DNA from: a virus
Direction: 5' to 3' (one strand)
IMG/VR virus record: IMGVR_UViG_3300021088_000005
Span: 36,811-100,810 of that record
DNA: 64,000 nucleotides
In this document: one piece after another, positions 42,606 to 48,439 of the stretch
Layout of the letters: each line of letters starts with the position of its first letter
Position numbering within the stretch: the first letter of the stretch is position 1
Notes under the pieces: model-generated
What the model was told of the DNA's origin: nothing
Databases searched by the model: none
Seen by the model: only the letters and a program-made list of their open reading frames with translations
Position numbers and translations under genes: made by a program

Positions 42606-42680
42606 TGGCGGAGATACCGGGGATCGGACCCGGACTTTACCCGTGACAGGGGTACGTCGTTACCAACTGACCCTATCTCC
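42606..42680 (-). tRNA. tRNA-Asp (anticodon GTC)
   Basis: Acceptor GGAGATA/TATCTCC, loop CTGTCAC, discriminator G, CCA encoded. Confidence 0.93.
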
Positions 42681-42681
42681 G

Positions 42682-42755
42682 TGGAGCACCATAAAGGAAT
42701 CTAACCTTTTCTTCCGCTTTACCAAAGCGGTGGACTAACAATATCCTAATAGTGC
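42682..42755 (-). tRNA. tRNA-Thr (anticodon GGT)
   Basis: Acceptor GCACTAT/ATGGTGC, anticodon stem CCGCT/AGCGG, loop TTGGTAA, T-loop TTAGATT, CCA encoded. Confidence 0.92.
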
Positions 42756-42760
42756 GAAAC

Positions 42761-42834
42761 TGGAGCAGCGTCTGAGAATCGGACTCAGGCCAGCGGTTTA
42801 CGAAACCGCGATCATACCACTAGACCAACGCTGC
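42761..42834 (-). tRNA. tRNA-Thr (anticodon CGT)
   Basis: Acceptor GCAGCGT/ACGCTGC, loop TTCGTAA, T-arm CTGAG-TCCGATT-CTCAG, CCA encoded. Confidence 0.93.
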
Positions 42835-42839
42835 AAAAC

Positions 42840-42914
42840 TGGAGCACAATCGAGGAATCCAACCTCGGCTTCCGAGGTACAAGCTCGGCGTCATAGGCGC
42901 TAGACCAATCGTGC
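42840..42914 (-). tRNA. tRNA-Thr (anticodon TGT)
   Basis: Acceptor GCACGAT/ATTGTGC, loop CTTGTAC, T-arm CGAGG-TTGGATT-CCTCG, CCA encoded. Confidence 0.92.
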
Positions 42915-42923
42915 TTACAAAGG

Positions 42924-43019
42924 CTGGGGCAGCAGGATTCGAACCTGCAATGTGCTTACGCACTGTCTGGGTAACGGCCAGATGCTGTACCGGATTGAGC
43001 CACACCCCAATAAAGTCTA
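42924..43019 (-). tRNA. tRNA-Asn (anticodon GTT) with long variable arm
   Basis: Acceptor TGGGGTG/TGCCCCA, loop CCGTTAC, T-arm GCAGG-TTCGAAT-CCTGC. The variable region is about 17 bases with a GTGC-GTAA-GCAC hairpin, as in class II tRNAs, which is abnormal for Asn. No CCA is encoded (GCCT). Its 5' half overlaps the 3' end of the HNH gene. Confidence 0.8.
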
Positions 43020-43489
43020 TCTTCTTCCTCTGCGTGGCAGTTAGCGCAGAGTAAATCACACTTATCTAATTCTAATTCTAATTTTACTTTTTCCCAGGCT
43101 ACAGTTTCTGGGCGCGATATAGCAAATTCTTTTTCTCCAGGTTCTCTATGATGAAATTGTAGTGCTCTTACACACTTACAGTACCCGCACTTCATGCACT
43201 TCCTGCCGAGATATTCAACAGCTCTCTGCTTTATATCTCTACGCCAGTCCATGACTCTTTTACTTACCGCTTTTCTCTTACGGTTAGCGGACTGTTCTTT
43301 CTTTATATTTCTGCACTCATCACTACAATAACTTAATACTGTCCGAATTGCCTTACCGCAAATCTTACAAGACCCTTCTGGTTTCCTCTTAGGAAAACGA
43401 TTGATATTGTTGTTCGCAGAATTGGCACACGTCTTAGAACAATATTTAGGATTGTCTGTGAGTACACCACATCCGTTACATGGGTGCAT
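42956..43489 (-). CDS. HNH endonuclease with zinc fingers in the tRNA array, 177 aa
   Basis: The N-terminus carries repeated zinc-type pairs (CNGCGVLTDNPKYCSKTC, CKICGKAIRTVLSYCSDEC). The C-terminal part has the HNH core: CMKCGYCKC, ALQFHHREPGEKEF, DLLCANCHAEE. ATG 43489 has a strong site AGGAGACTAGA. The stop codon lies inside the tRNA-Asn gene, so about 64 bases are shared. It is probably a mobile homing nuclease that settled in the array. Confidence 0.82.
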   Translation of the reverse strand: MHPCNGCGVLTDNPKYCSKTCANSANNNINRFPKRKPEGSCKICGKAIRTVLSYCSDECRNIKKEQSANRKRKAVSKRVMDWRRDIKQRAVEYLGRKCMKCGYCKCVRALQFHHREPGEKEFAISRPETVAWEKVKLELELDKCDLLCANCHAEEEDRLYWGVAQSGTASGRYPDSA

Positions 43490-43522
43490 TCTAGTCTCCT
43501 AGTTTTAACTTCTAAACAAAAA

Positions 43523-43598
43523 TGGAGACCCTGGAGAGATTCCAACTCCCGACGCCCACGTTCGAAGCGTGGCGCTCTGTGCGCTGAGCTACAGGGTC
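43523..43598 (-). tRNA. tRNA-Arg (anticodon TCG)
   Basis: Acceptor GACCCTG/CAGGGTC, loop CTTCGAA, T-loop TTGGAAT, CCA encoded. Confidence 0.93.
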
Positions 43599-43608
43599 AA
43601 ACTAATCA

Positions 43609-43764
43609 TCAGCGAGGAAACCTACGAATCAACTCCAACTGATGTGTTTCATCTTGGTACCAAACATGAGTGTCCATGTACTTCTTAGAATACCAAAGCA
43701 TAATAGGTAACGGGACCAACCAATAAATCCAAGGTCTCCATGACCAATATATTTTACTCTTCAT
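43609..43764 (-). CDS. Possible small Trp/Tyr-rich membrane protein, 51 aa
   Basis: Begins MKSKIYWSWRPWIYWLVPLP, one hydrophobic segment, then a charged end. The ATG is three bases after the CCA of tRNA-Arg(GCG) and no ribosome site is seen, so expression is doubtful. Confidence 0.3.
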   Translation of the reverse strand: MKSKIYWSWRPWIYWLVPLPIMLWYSKKYMDTHVWYQDETHQLELIRRFPR

Positions 43765-43767
43765 ATC

Positions 43768-43843
43768 TGGTGATCCTATGTGGACTCGAACCACAGCATC
43801 GAGCTTCGCAGGCTCGCACTCTTTCCATCTGAGTTATAGGACC
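43768..43843 (-). tRNA. tRNA-Arg (anticodon GCG)
   Basis: Acceptor GGTCCTA/TAGGATC, loop CTGCGAA, T-arm TGTGG-TTCGAGT-CCACA, CCA encoded. Bacteria normally read CGC/CGU with ACG, so a GCG anticodon is unusual. Confidence 0.9.
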
Positions 43844-43912
43844 ATAAACTTTTAGGGTTACGATCCCTCAACGGCTGCTTATTTCCGGTCTACAGCAAGA
43901 CGATCATTAAAC
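43844..43912 (-). other. Spacer with two hairpins
   Basis: Minus strand GCTG...CAGC around TAGACCGGAAATAAG, then AGGG-ATCGTAA-CCCT. No tRNA and no gene; a similar GGGCT-AAG-AGCCC hairpin lies in the spacer at 45318-45385. Confidence 0.4.
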
Positions 43913-43987
43913 TGGTACGCCGCCGAGGAGTTGAACCTCGCTCTTCCGGGTGTAAACCGGGTGCATCTGCCGATCTGCCAGCAGCGT
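43913..43987 (-). tRNA. tRNA-Val (anticodon TAC)
   Basis: Acceptor ACGCTGC/GCGGCGT, loop TTTACAC, T-arm CGAGG-TTCAACT-CCTCG, CCA encoded. Confidence 0.92.
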
Positions 43988-44138
43988 ATGGTGGAGTCGG
44001 TGTGCCACGGTATCCCGGAAGGTTCTACCTTCTGTAGGTCTTGCCGTGCTCCATAATGTCCGGCGCGGATTGCATGTTGCTCCGCGTCGTCCGATGTGTC
44101 AGATAGTTCGTTGTATACTATCTCACACATCGTAAAAT
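43988..44138 (-). ncRNA. Unassigned structured RNA with strong hairpins, ends in ACCA
   Basis: 5' hairpin: CGATGTGT/ACACATCG stacked on AGATAGT/ACTATCT (15 bp in all). Next GCGGA/TCCGC. Then TGGAG...CTCCA enclosing CACGG/CCGTG and CTAC/GTAG, followed directly by CCA before tRNA-Val. The region is also open for translation from ATG 44130 but without a ribosome site. Pairing argues for RNA function; class unknown. Confidence 0.45.
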
Positions 44139-44212
44139 TGGTGTAGGCGAAGGGAATCGAACCCTCAAATTCTCGGTGCAAGCGAGACAGTTTCCCGTTA
44201 GCTTACGCCCAC
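44139..44212 (-). tRNA. tRNA-Ala (anticodon TGC)
   Basis: Acceptor GTGGGCG/CGCCTAC, loop CTTGCAC, T-arm GAGGG-TTCGATT-CCCTT, CCA encoded. It lacks the G3-U70 pair in standard place but has a G-T pair at position 3. Confidence 0.9.
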
Positions 44213-44219
44213 ATAAAAT

Positions 44220-44293
44220 TGGTAGTCGGCCAGTGACTCGAACACTGATCTCACGTTAATCGGACGCGGGTCCTACCTTTGAACGAGCCGACT
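44220..44293 (-). tRNA. tRNA-Ile (anticodon GAT)
   Basis: Acceptor AGTCGGC/GCCGACT, T-arm CAGTG-TTCGAGT-CACTG, CCA encoded. The anticodon loop CCGATTA has C at position 33 instead of U. Confidence 0.85.
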
Positions 44294-44412
44294 ATAAACT
44301 TTACCGCTACACTTCTTCATATGAAACCAAAGAGCATCAGCCGGATTTATCTTGGCTGTTATCTCTTGCCCACATTTACTGCATCGAAGTACGCGTAGCT
44401 TTGACATAAACT

Positions 44413-44500
44413 GGTGGAGAAGGAGTGAATCGAACACTCTACGTCTCAAGGACGGTTGGTTTTACAGACCAATGCGACTCTCCAACTTCGCCGCTTCTCC
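44413..44500 (-). tRNA. tRNA-Tyr (anticodon GTA)
   Basis: Class II; acceptor GGAGAAG/CTTCTCC, loop CTGTAAA, discriminator A, CCA encoded. Confidence 0.94.
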
Positions 44501-44506
44501 AAAACT

Positions 44507-44582
44507 TGGTGGGACATGACGGGCTCGAACCGTCAACCGACTCCTTAAAAGGGAGCTATGTTGCCACTAACACCTATGTCCC
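44507..44582 (-). tRNA. tRNA-Lys (anticodon TTT)
   Basis: Acceptor GGGACAT/ATGTCCC, loop CTTTTAA, T-arm GACGG-TTCGAGC-CCGTC, CCA encoded. Confidence 0.93.
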
Positions 44583-44588
44583 GAAACT

Positions 44589-44663
44589 TGGTGCGCCTCC
44601 CGTGAATTAAACACGGTCCCGACGGGTTAAGAGCCCGCTGTGCTATCGTAACACCTGAAGCGC
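44589..44663 (-). tRNA. tRNA-Lys (anticodon CTT)
   Basis: Acceptor GCGCTTC/GAGGCGC, loop CTCTTAA, CCA encoded. T-loop is TTTAATT rather than TTCRANN. Confidence 0.88.
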
Positions 44664-44771
44664 AAAACTTAATAACCTGTGGAGGAATCGAACCTCTACT
44701 GACATTAGCGCGTAGACGTTATCGGTCAGCAAGCACCCGAGGTATCTACGTACCCGCCGTGCTCACGGTCT
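44664..44771 (-). pseudogene. Degenerate tRNA-like segment
   Basis: A T-arm-like GAGG-TTCGATT-CCTC and CAGGTTAT end are preceded by stems CTGAC/GTCAG and CGTAGA/TCTACG, but no consistent acceptor, D-arm or CCA exists. Probably a decayed tRNA with an insertion in its anticodon region. Confidence 0.5.
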
Positions 44772-44858
44772 TGGTGCGCTGCCCCGGATTTGAACCGGGA
44801 CGGGGTTTAGTCCAGCGGGTTTTAAGTCCGCTATGTCTGCCTGTTCCATCAGCAGCGC
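44772..44858 (-). tRNA. tRNA-Leu (anticodon TAA)
   Basis: Class II; acceptor GCGCTGC/GCAGCGC, loop CTTAAAA, T-arm CCCGG-TTCAAAT-CCGGG, CCA encoded. Confidence 0.92.
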
Positions 44859-44941
44859 AAAATCATAGATGGCGTCCTATCCGTTAGACGATACACGCCG
44901 ATAGCATGCACCGGGACTCGAACCCGGATTTCCACCTTACT
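44859..44941 (-). ncRNA. tRNA segment in circularly permuted order (3' half before 5' half)
   Basis: Minus-strand order is GGTGG-AAAT-CCGGG-TTCGAGT-CCCGG-TGCATGC (3' half), then TATCG, then GCGTGTA-TC-GTCT-AACGGATA-GGAC-G-CCATC-TATGATTTT (5' half). The halves pair as one tRNA: acceptor GCGTGTA/TGCATGC (7 bp with two G-U) and anticodon stem CCATC/GGTGG (5 bp with one G-U). The D-arm matches that of the array's tRNA-Trp. Processing of the neighbours tRNA-Ile(TAT) and tRNA-Leu(TAA) would free exactly this piece. No CCA is encoded at the joint. It may be an active permuted tRNA, or a relic. Confidence 0.6.
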
Positions 44942-45035
44942 TGGTAGTCTCGAAGAGATTCGAACTCTTATCGCGCCCCAATCTAGGGCTTATCCAGTTT
45001 ATAAGGCTGGCGCTCTGCCGTTGAGCTACGAGACT
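44942..45035 (-). tRNA. tRNA-Ile (anticodon TAT) with 24-base variable region
   Basis: Acceptor AGTCTCG/CGAGACT, anticodon arm CCAGC-CTTATAA-ACTGG, T-arm AAGAG-TTCGAAT-CTCTT, CCA encoded. The variable region holds a GCCC-TAGATT-GGGGC hairpin, not expected in Ile tRNAs. Confidence 0.85.
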
Positions 45036-45232
45036 AAAATCTTGAACCTTCCCGAGCTTTACTAGCGTGACACTCGGTCTTGATTAACAAGTCGTGCCTT
45101 CCACGCTAGCGGTTGCACGATCAATGAACGGTTCAAACTTGATTCGGGACCCGGCATCAACCTTCCCAGGAAGTGCCACGTCGGTTAGAAGCTTGACACT
45201 TACTACCAACGTCGTCAAGGTTTCCCGAAAAC
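45036..45232 (-). other. Spacer with open frame fragment and long-range stem
   Basis: Contains CTAGCGTG/CACGCTAG pairing over about 35 bases, and a frame ending ...FEPFIDRATASVEGTTC at TAA 45084. That frame is open through tRNA-Leu(CAA) back to an ATG at 45359 without a ribosome site. It looks like the remnant of a gene cut by tRNA insertion, or an RNA. Confidence 0.35.
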
Positions 45233-45317
45233 TGGTGCGACAGAGGGGAGTTGAACCCCTATGAGACAAGCTCGGCGGTTTTTGAGACCGCTGCGTATGC
45301 CATTCCGCCACTATCGC
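45233..45317 (-). tRNA. tRNA-Leu (anticodon CAA)
   Basis: Class II; acceptor GCGATAG/CTGTCGC, loop CTCAAAA, T-arm AGGGG-TTCAACT-CCCCT, CCA encoded. Confidence 0.92.
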
Positions 45318-45385
45318 ATAATCTTTAGGGCTCTTAGCCCAAGGTAAGACTTCATCCATGTAGGAGAAGCTTTCTTACCTAAACT

Positions 45386-45460
45386 TGGTCCGGACTCACG
45401 GAATTGAACCGCGTACGCCCACCTCTTCAGGGTGGCGCTCTACCGATGAGCTAAGCCCGG
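45386..45460 (-). tRNA. tRNA-Phe (anticodon GAA)
   Basis: Acceptor CCGGGCT/AGTCCGG, loop CTGAAGA, T-loop TTCAATT, discriminator A, CCA encoded. Confidence 0.93.
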
Positions 45461-45633
45461 ATAAAATAGTATTCATCGTGACAAACGTCTTAAGCCGGAT
45501 GCCTTCGTCACAACGGGTGACCAGCCATATAGAGTTCACGCCCCACCGGGGAATGACTCTAGTCTAAGCAAACTCACCAGATTGGCCTGCGCAAGCCTTA
45601 GCATCTCTCCGGCAAGAAGCAAGTCTCGATTAC
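45461..45633 (-). other. Structured leader between the second promoter and tRNA-Phe
   Basis: About 170 bases with CTAAG/CTTAG, GGCTTGCGCAGGCC, TAGAGT/ACTCTA around CCCC-GGT-GGGG, and GTCAC-CCGTT-GTGAC hairpins. No tRNA and no credible gene. Confidence 0.4.
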
Positions 45634-45639
45634 AAATAC

Positions 45640-45668
45640 ATTGTACCACAACTTTCGAATCTTGTCAA
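45640..45668 (-). promoter_or_regulatory. Internal tRNA-array promoter
   Basis: TTGACA (45663-45668), 17-base spacer, TACAAT (45640-45645). The spacer shares AGTTGTG with the array-head promoter at 46078-46106. The -35 box overlaps the stop codon of the 48-aa gene. Confidence 0.8.
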
Positions 45669-45811
45669 GCGATTTCTTCGACCATCTCAAGAAATATTTC
45701 CATCGCTTCGATCATTCTGCTGCGCCCAAACTCGTCAGCCAGGACATAAACCTCAGCGTCGGACATCTTGCTTGTTATGACTACGCCGTCTTCCAGGGAT
45801 GTCCACACCAT
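45665..45811 (-). CDS. Small acidic helical protein, 48 aa
   Basis: Start ATG 45811 with a strong site GGAGGAACCG; stop TGA 45665. Sequence begins MVWTSLEDGVVITSKMSDAE and ends SRMIEAMEIFLEMVEEIA. No family recognised. It lies between the two tRNA-array promoters, so it is made together with tRNA-His. Confidence 0.6.
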   Translation of the reverse strand: MVWTSLEDGVVITSKMSDAEVYVLADEFGRSRMIEAMEIFLEMVEEIA

Positions 45812-45863
45812 CGGTTCCTCCACCCGCCTGGGGGTTGGACCCGGCGGACAGAATCTAATCCAG

Positions 45864-45917
45864 TGGCGGAGAAAGGATCGTAACCGCTACGCCGGACGCT
45901 CTTATGAGCACACTGGA
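45864..45917 (-). pseudogene. Truncated tRNA-Met-like remnant
   Basis: Keeps a CTCATAA loop-like segment, a T-arm-like GCGG-TTACGAT-CC and the 3' end TTTCTCCGCCA, but has no D-arm and no 5' acceptor strand. Upstream (about 45948-45985) is a triplicated GAAACATACGCT-type repeat. Confidence 0.45.
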
Positions 45918-45987
45918 AACTTTGGGTGGCTGATTGCGCTCTGACAGCCGAAGTTTCAGCGTATGTTTCAGCGTATGTTTCTAATTT

Positions 45988-46063
45988 TGGGGTGTCCCGC
46001 CGGAATCGGACCGAGCGCTACAGGATTCACAGTCCCGTGTGCTTCCATTACACCACGGACACC
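45988..46063 (-). tRNA. tRNA-His (anticodon GTG)
   Basis: Loop CTGTGAA, acceptor GTGTCCG/GGGACAC, and G-1 opposite C73 as tRNA-His needs; CCA encoded. First tRNA after the array promoter. Confidence 0.93.
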
Positions 46064-46077
46064 ATCGATCTAGATAC

Positions 46078-46106
46078 ATTCTATCACAACTTCTAAAATC
46101 TGTCAA
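46078..46106 (-). promoter_or_regulatory. Main tRNA-array promoter
   Basis: TTGACA (46101-46106), 17-base spacer, TAGAAT (46078-46083), leftward, placing +1 near 46071 just upstream of tRNA-His. Confidence 0.85.
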
Positions 46107-46113
46107 GCTTTAT

Positions 46114-46293
46114 TTACAGCTTTGCTTTGACTGCTGCAACTAGTGCCTTTACTTCGGCTACTGTAGATGCTTCGACCTTGGCTAGCTCTGCGCGAACTGC
46201 GGCAAGCTTGCCTGCGTTCTTAACTCTTCCGCCTGCAAAACCCAATGCCAAACTAACAATGACTGTAATCGCAACGTAAGCCAAGTGTACCAT
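46114..46293 (-). CDS. Small membrane-anchored helical protein, 59 aa
   Basis: ATG 46293 behind GGAGACCCGATT; stop TAA 46114. MVHLAYVAITVIVSLALGFA is a membrane segment, followed by a basic turn and an Ala/Val/Lys amphipathic helix. Size and layout could fit a phage lysis or membrane accessory protein; no family recognised. Confidence 0.6.
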   Translation of the reverse strand: MVHLAYVAITVIVSLALGFAGGRVKNAGKLAAVRAELAKVEASTVAEVKALVAAVKAKL

Positions 46294-46313
46294 AATCGGG
46301 TCTCCGTGTCAAG

Positions 46314-46637
46314 CTAATTGTTTACTTTTAAGTCCGACGGATTATCGGTCGGGTTGTTGAAATTCTTCTTAAATGACTGCGGACCCTTCTGCTGCATCTG
46401 GTCATGTCCGTAGCGCTTCCAATTCAATTCGATGTTTGTCCCGAGTTGTTCTTTGCAGGCGTCTTCCACTTTGGAGTCCGGCGCACACTCTGCTACCGTG
46501 GTAGCATTACGCTTGAAGCGGCTCGGGTTTCCTAGAGCATCATTCTTGATATCGCCGGATACCTTACTAGCCGGGGTGGTTGCGCCAGCGCTTGGGTGGG
46601 CTACCTGGTCATAAACTGAATCGTAACGCTTTGCCAT
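46314..46637 (-). CDS. Unknown hydrophilic protein, 107 aa
   Basis: Polar, with MAKRYDSVYDQVAHPSAGAT and two Cys (ECAPDSKVEDACKEQLG), ending in an Asn/Lys-rich tail. Two bases separate it from the upstream gene; both read leftward. Probably a minor virion or assembly protein by context. Confidence 0.5.
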   Translation of the reverse strand: MAKRYDSVYDQVAHPSAGATTPASKVSGDIKNDALGNPSRFKRNATTVAECAPDSKVEDACKEQLGTNIELNWKRYGHDQMQQKGPQSFKKNFNNPTDNPSDLKVNN

Positions 46638-46639
46638 GA

Positions 46640-47050
46640 TTACTCCGGGAAGTACTTTCTGGTGTCTACCCCCATATGCTTCAGGGCGACGATCACCTGG
46701 GTCTTGAATCTTTCGAATTCTGTTCTGCTGACAATAAGGCTGTCCAAAGTTGCCTTTACAATGTTGACGTTACCGATGTTGTCGTTCGGGTCGTCCGCTG
46801 GAGACCCGTACTCATGGATAGCTGTATTTGTACCGTCTTCACGATGCTCGATGGACGTAGACACCAATAGCCCATACGGGTCGGTTGGCGATTCGAATAC
46901 CGGGGCGGGTCCTACTTTGTCCAGTTTTGGCTCCGGGTCTTCGGACGGTGTAGCAATCTGATCTACAGCAGCTCCGGTTTCTTCAACAGGCTTAAGTGCT
47001 TCAAAATGCGGGCCTTGATTGACTCTATTCACGTATGACTCGGTGCTCAT
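46640..47050 (-). CDS. Unknown acidic protein, 136 aa
   Basis: Pro/Glu/Asp-rich N-terminal half, then DGTNTAIHEYGSPADDPNDN and a helical C-terminus (RTEFERFKTQVIVALKHMGV). It is the first leftward gene from the divergent region. No motif identified. Confidence 0.5.
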   Translation of the reverse strand: MSTESYVNRVNQGPHFEALKPVEETGAAVDQIATPSEDPEPKLDKVGPAPVFESPTDPYGLLVSTSIEHREDGTNTAIHEYGSPADDPNDNIGNVNIVKATLDSLIVSRTEFERFKTQVIVALKHMGVDTRKYFPE

Positions 47051-47107
47051 TAGAAGTCCTTTGGTTTCAGTCCGGTCTTAAATTCAGATTGGGCATTGTG
47101 TAAGTGC

Positions 47108-47309
47108 TTTAGAATCAACAACGTACAGGTACCGTATGCGGCAGGAAGTTTGGCACGTTCGTATGCGTGCTCGGCGCCAGACGCCCCTGGGGCGACCCTG
47201 CCTGCGGCAAGCCCACCCGGATACACTTTAGAATCAACGACATACAGAAAATATCTCTAACCTACACATAATCAACAGCGCTCTAACTAGTTTAGAATCA
47301 ACACAATAG
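47108..47309 (+). repeat. Three direct repeats TTTAGAATCAAC
   Basis: Copies at 47108-47128, 47227-47247 and 47291-47309, spacing 119 and 64 bases. The first two differ at two positions over 21 bases. Confidence 0.7.
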
Positions 47310-47584
47310 CGCGTTATGCTTCGGATGCGACCAGAACACAGCATTTATTGCAATTCCTTGCAAACAAACGAGTTAAAATCATTGCGTATAATGAAACATT
47401 ATGCGGATTCTCTGCTATATGTGCTCGAATATGCTGCTAAATGCAGTGTTTTCAGTGTTTTGCGCGGTTTTTCGCGTGTTTTGAGAGTTTTTCCGCGAAT
47501 ATTTCCGAAAATTTTGTGCTGCGAATTTTGCCGAGTGTCCTACAGGCTCCCTACTAGTGGTTCCAATAGCCCCGGCATTATTCT

Positions 47585-47636
47585 AGTACTAGTACCATTT
47601 TGTTGTTGACAAGCGTACGCTATAGTATGGTATAGT
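47585..47636 (+). promoter_or_regulatory. Early promoter with GTAC palindrome (gene at 47658)
   Basis: AGTACTAGTAC (47585-47595), then CATTTTGTTG, TTGACA (47606-47611), 19-base spacer with TGG, TATAGT (47631-47636). Confidence 0.75.
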
Positions 47637-47657
47637 CTAGGCAAGGAGAAACACCTA

Positions 47658-48371
47658 ATGAAACTATTAAGCGTATCATCGGATGCAAAGACGGTCAAAG
47701 GTGAGAAACAAGGATACTTAACTGGCATTCTGTATCTTGCTCCGGCGAACACAAGCGGCACTAACGTGTGTGCAATGGCCACAGACGGATGCAAACGCGG
47801 ATGTTTAGCATTCTCTGGACGCAGCGCAATATTCCCTGCTATCATGGAAGCACGGATTCGCAAAACTCGCGAGTTATTCGCGGACCGTCAAGCTTTCATC
47901 GCGCAATTGCGTAAGGATATCGCGGCGCTAGTGCGCAAAGCAACACGCGAGAACCTTATCCCTTGCGTACGAATCAATGGTACATCTGACCTGCCATGGC
48001 TTGCATTGACGCTAGCGCGTGAGTTTACCGCCGTCCAATTCTACGATTATACTAAACTCCCAGGCGCACATACTCGCACACTCCCGAATTATCACCTTAC
48101 CTTTAGTCATTCCGAGTCAAACGAGCAAGAGTGTGTCAATGAATTGTCCCATGGTATCAATTGCGCTGTAGTCTTCGCGGTCAAACGTGGTCATGTGTTG
48201 CCTACACACTGGCATGGTTTCGAAGTATTGGACGGAGACCTATCGGACCTAAGATTCCTTGACGAATCCGGTAAAGTTATCGGTCTCCGCGCAAAAGGTA
48301 CTAAGGCGAAGAATGATTGCAGTGGATTCGTTGTATCTCCGCTAGTTCAGATTGGACAGGCTATCAGGTAG
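47658..48371 (+). CDS. Cys-signature phage protein, 237 aa
   Basis: First early gene, site AAGGAGAAACACCTA. Key segments: TNVCAMATDGCKRGCLAFSG, RTRK-type RKTRELFADRQAFIAQL, and PCVRINGTSDLPWLALTL. The C-x6-GCxxxC block with the RINGTSD block recalls a phage-specific family of unknown function found near the start of early regions in other phages. Cysteines could bind zinc. Function not known. Confidence 0.65.
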   Translation: MKLLSVSSDAKTVKGEKQGYLTGILYLAPANTSGTNVCAMATDGCKRGCLAFSGRSAIFPAIMEARIRKTRELFADRQAFIAQLRKDIAALVRKATRENLIPCVRINGTSDLPWLALTLAREFTAVQFYDYTKLPGAHTRTLPNYHLTFSHSESNEQECVNELSHGINCAVVFAVKRGHVLPTHWHGFEVLDGDLSDLRFLDESGKVIGLRAKGTKAKNDCSGFVVSPLVQIGQAIR

Positions 48372-48434
48372 AATATTCAAGGTGTAGGGTAGCTAGTCTA
48401 CCCTTATCCTTGAGGATTCTATCCTCACTAGGAG
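48371..48434 (+). promoter_or_regulatory. Paired hairpins before the 80-aa gene
   Basis: GGGTAG-CTAGT-CTACCC extended by flanking pairs, then GAGGAT-TCT-ATCCTC directly before ACTAGGAGACC. Confidence 0.6.
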
Positions 48435-48439
48435 ACCAT

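Larger units (their letters stand above)
47051..47657. promoter_or_regulatory. Divergent non-coding control region (607 bases)
   Basis: No credible gene. Holds three copies of TTTAGAATCAAC (47108, 47227, 47291; the first two extend to about 21 bases), an isolated TATAAT (47387-47392) on the plus strand, T-rich GTTTTTCGCG tracts near 47455-47500, and the first early promoter. It separates leftward late from rightward early genes, so an origin or control locus is plausible. Confidence 0.6.

Noticed and set aside
43844-43912. SRP RNA-like string GACCGGAAATAAGCAGCC in a tRNA spacer
   Set aside because: The flanking strands needed for the SRP helix 8 asymmetric loop are absent and the element is too short.
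43879-44181. 100-codon minus frame across tRNA-Val and the adjacent structured RNA
   Set aside because: No ribosome site, overlaps a tRNA, and the region is better explained by RNA pairing.
44273-44408. Open frame with a CxxC...HxxxC zinc-finger-like stretch (CSKCGQEITAKINPADALWF) between tRNA-Tyr and tRNA-Ile
   Set aside because: No ATG, GTG or TTG starts this frame; the ATG at 44408 reads a different frame that stops after ten codons.
45084-45359. 91-codon frame reading through tRNA-Leu(CAA)
   Set aside because: It crosses a well-formed tRNA and its ATG has no ribosome site; kept only as a possible gene remnant.
45461-45633. Structured leader considered as tmRNA or a second RNase P fragment
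   Set aside because: No tmRNA tag frame, no T-arm, and none of the RNase P conserved blocks.
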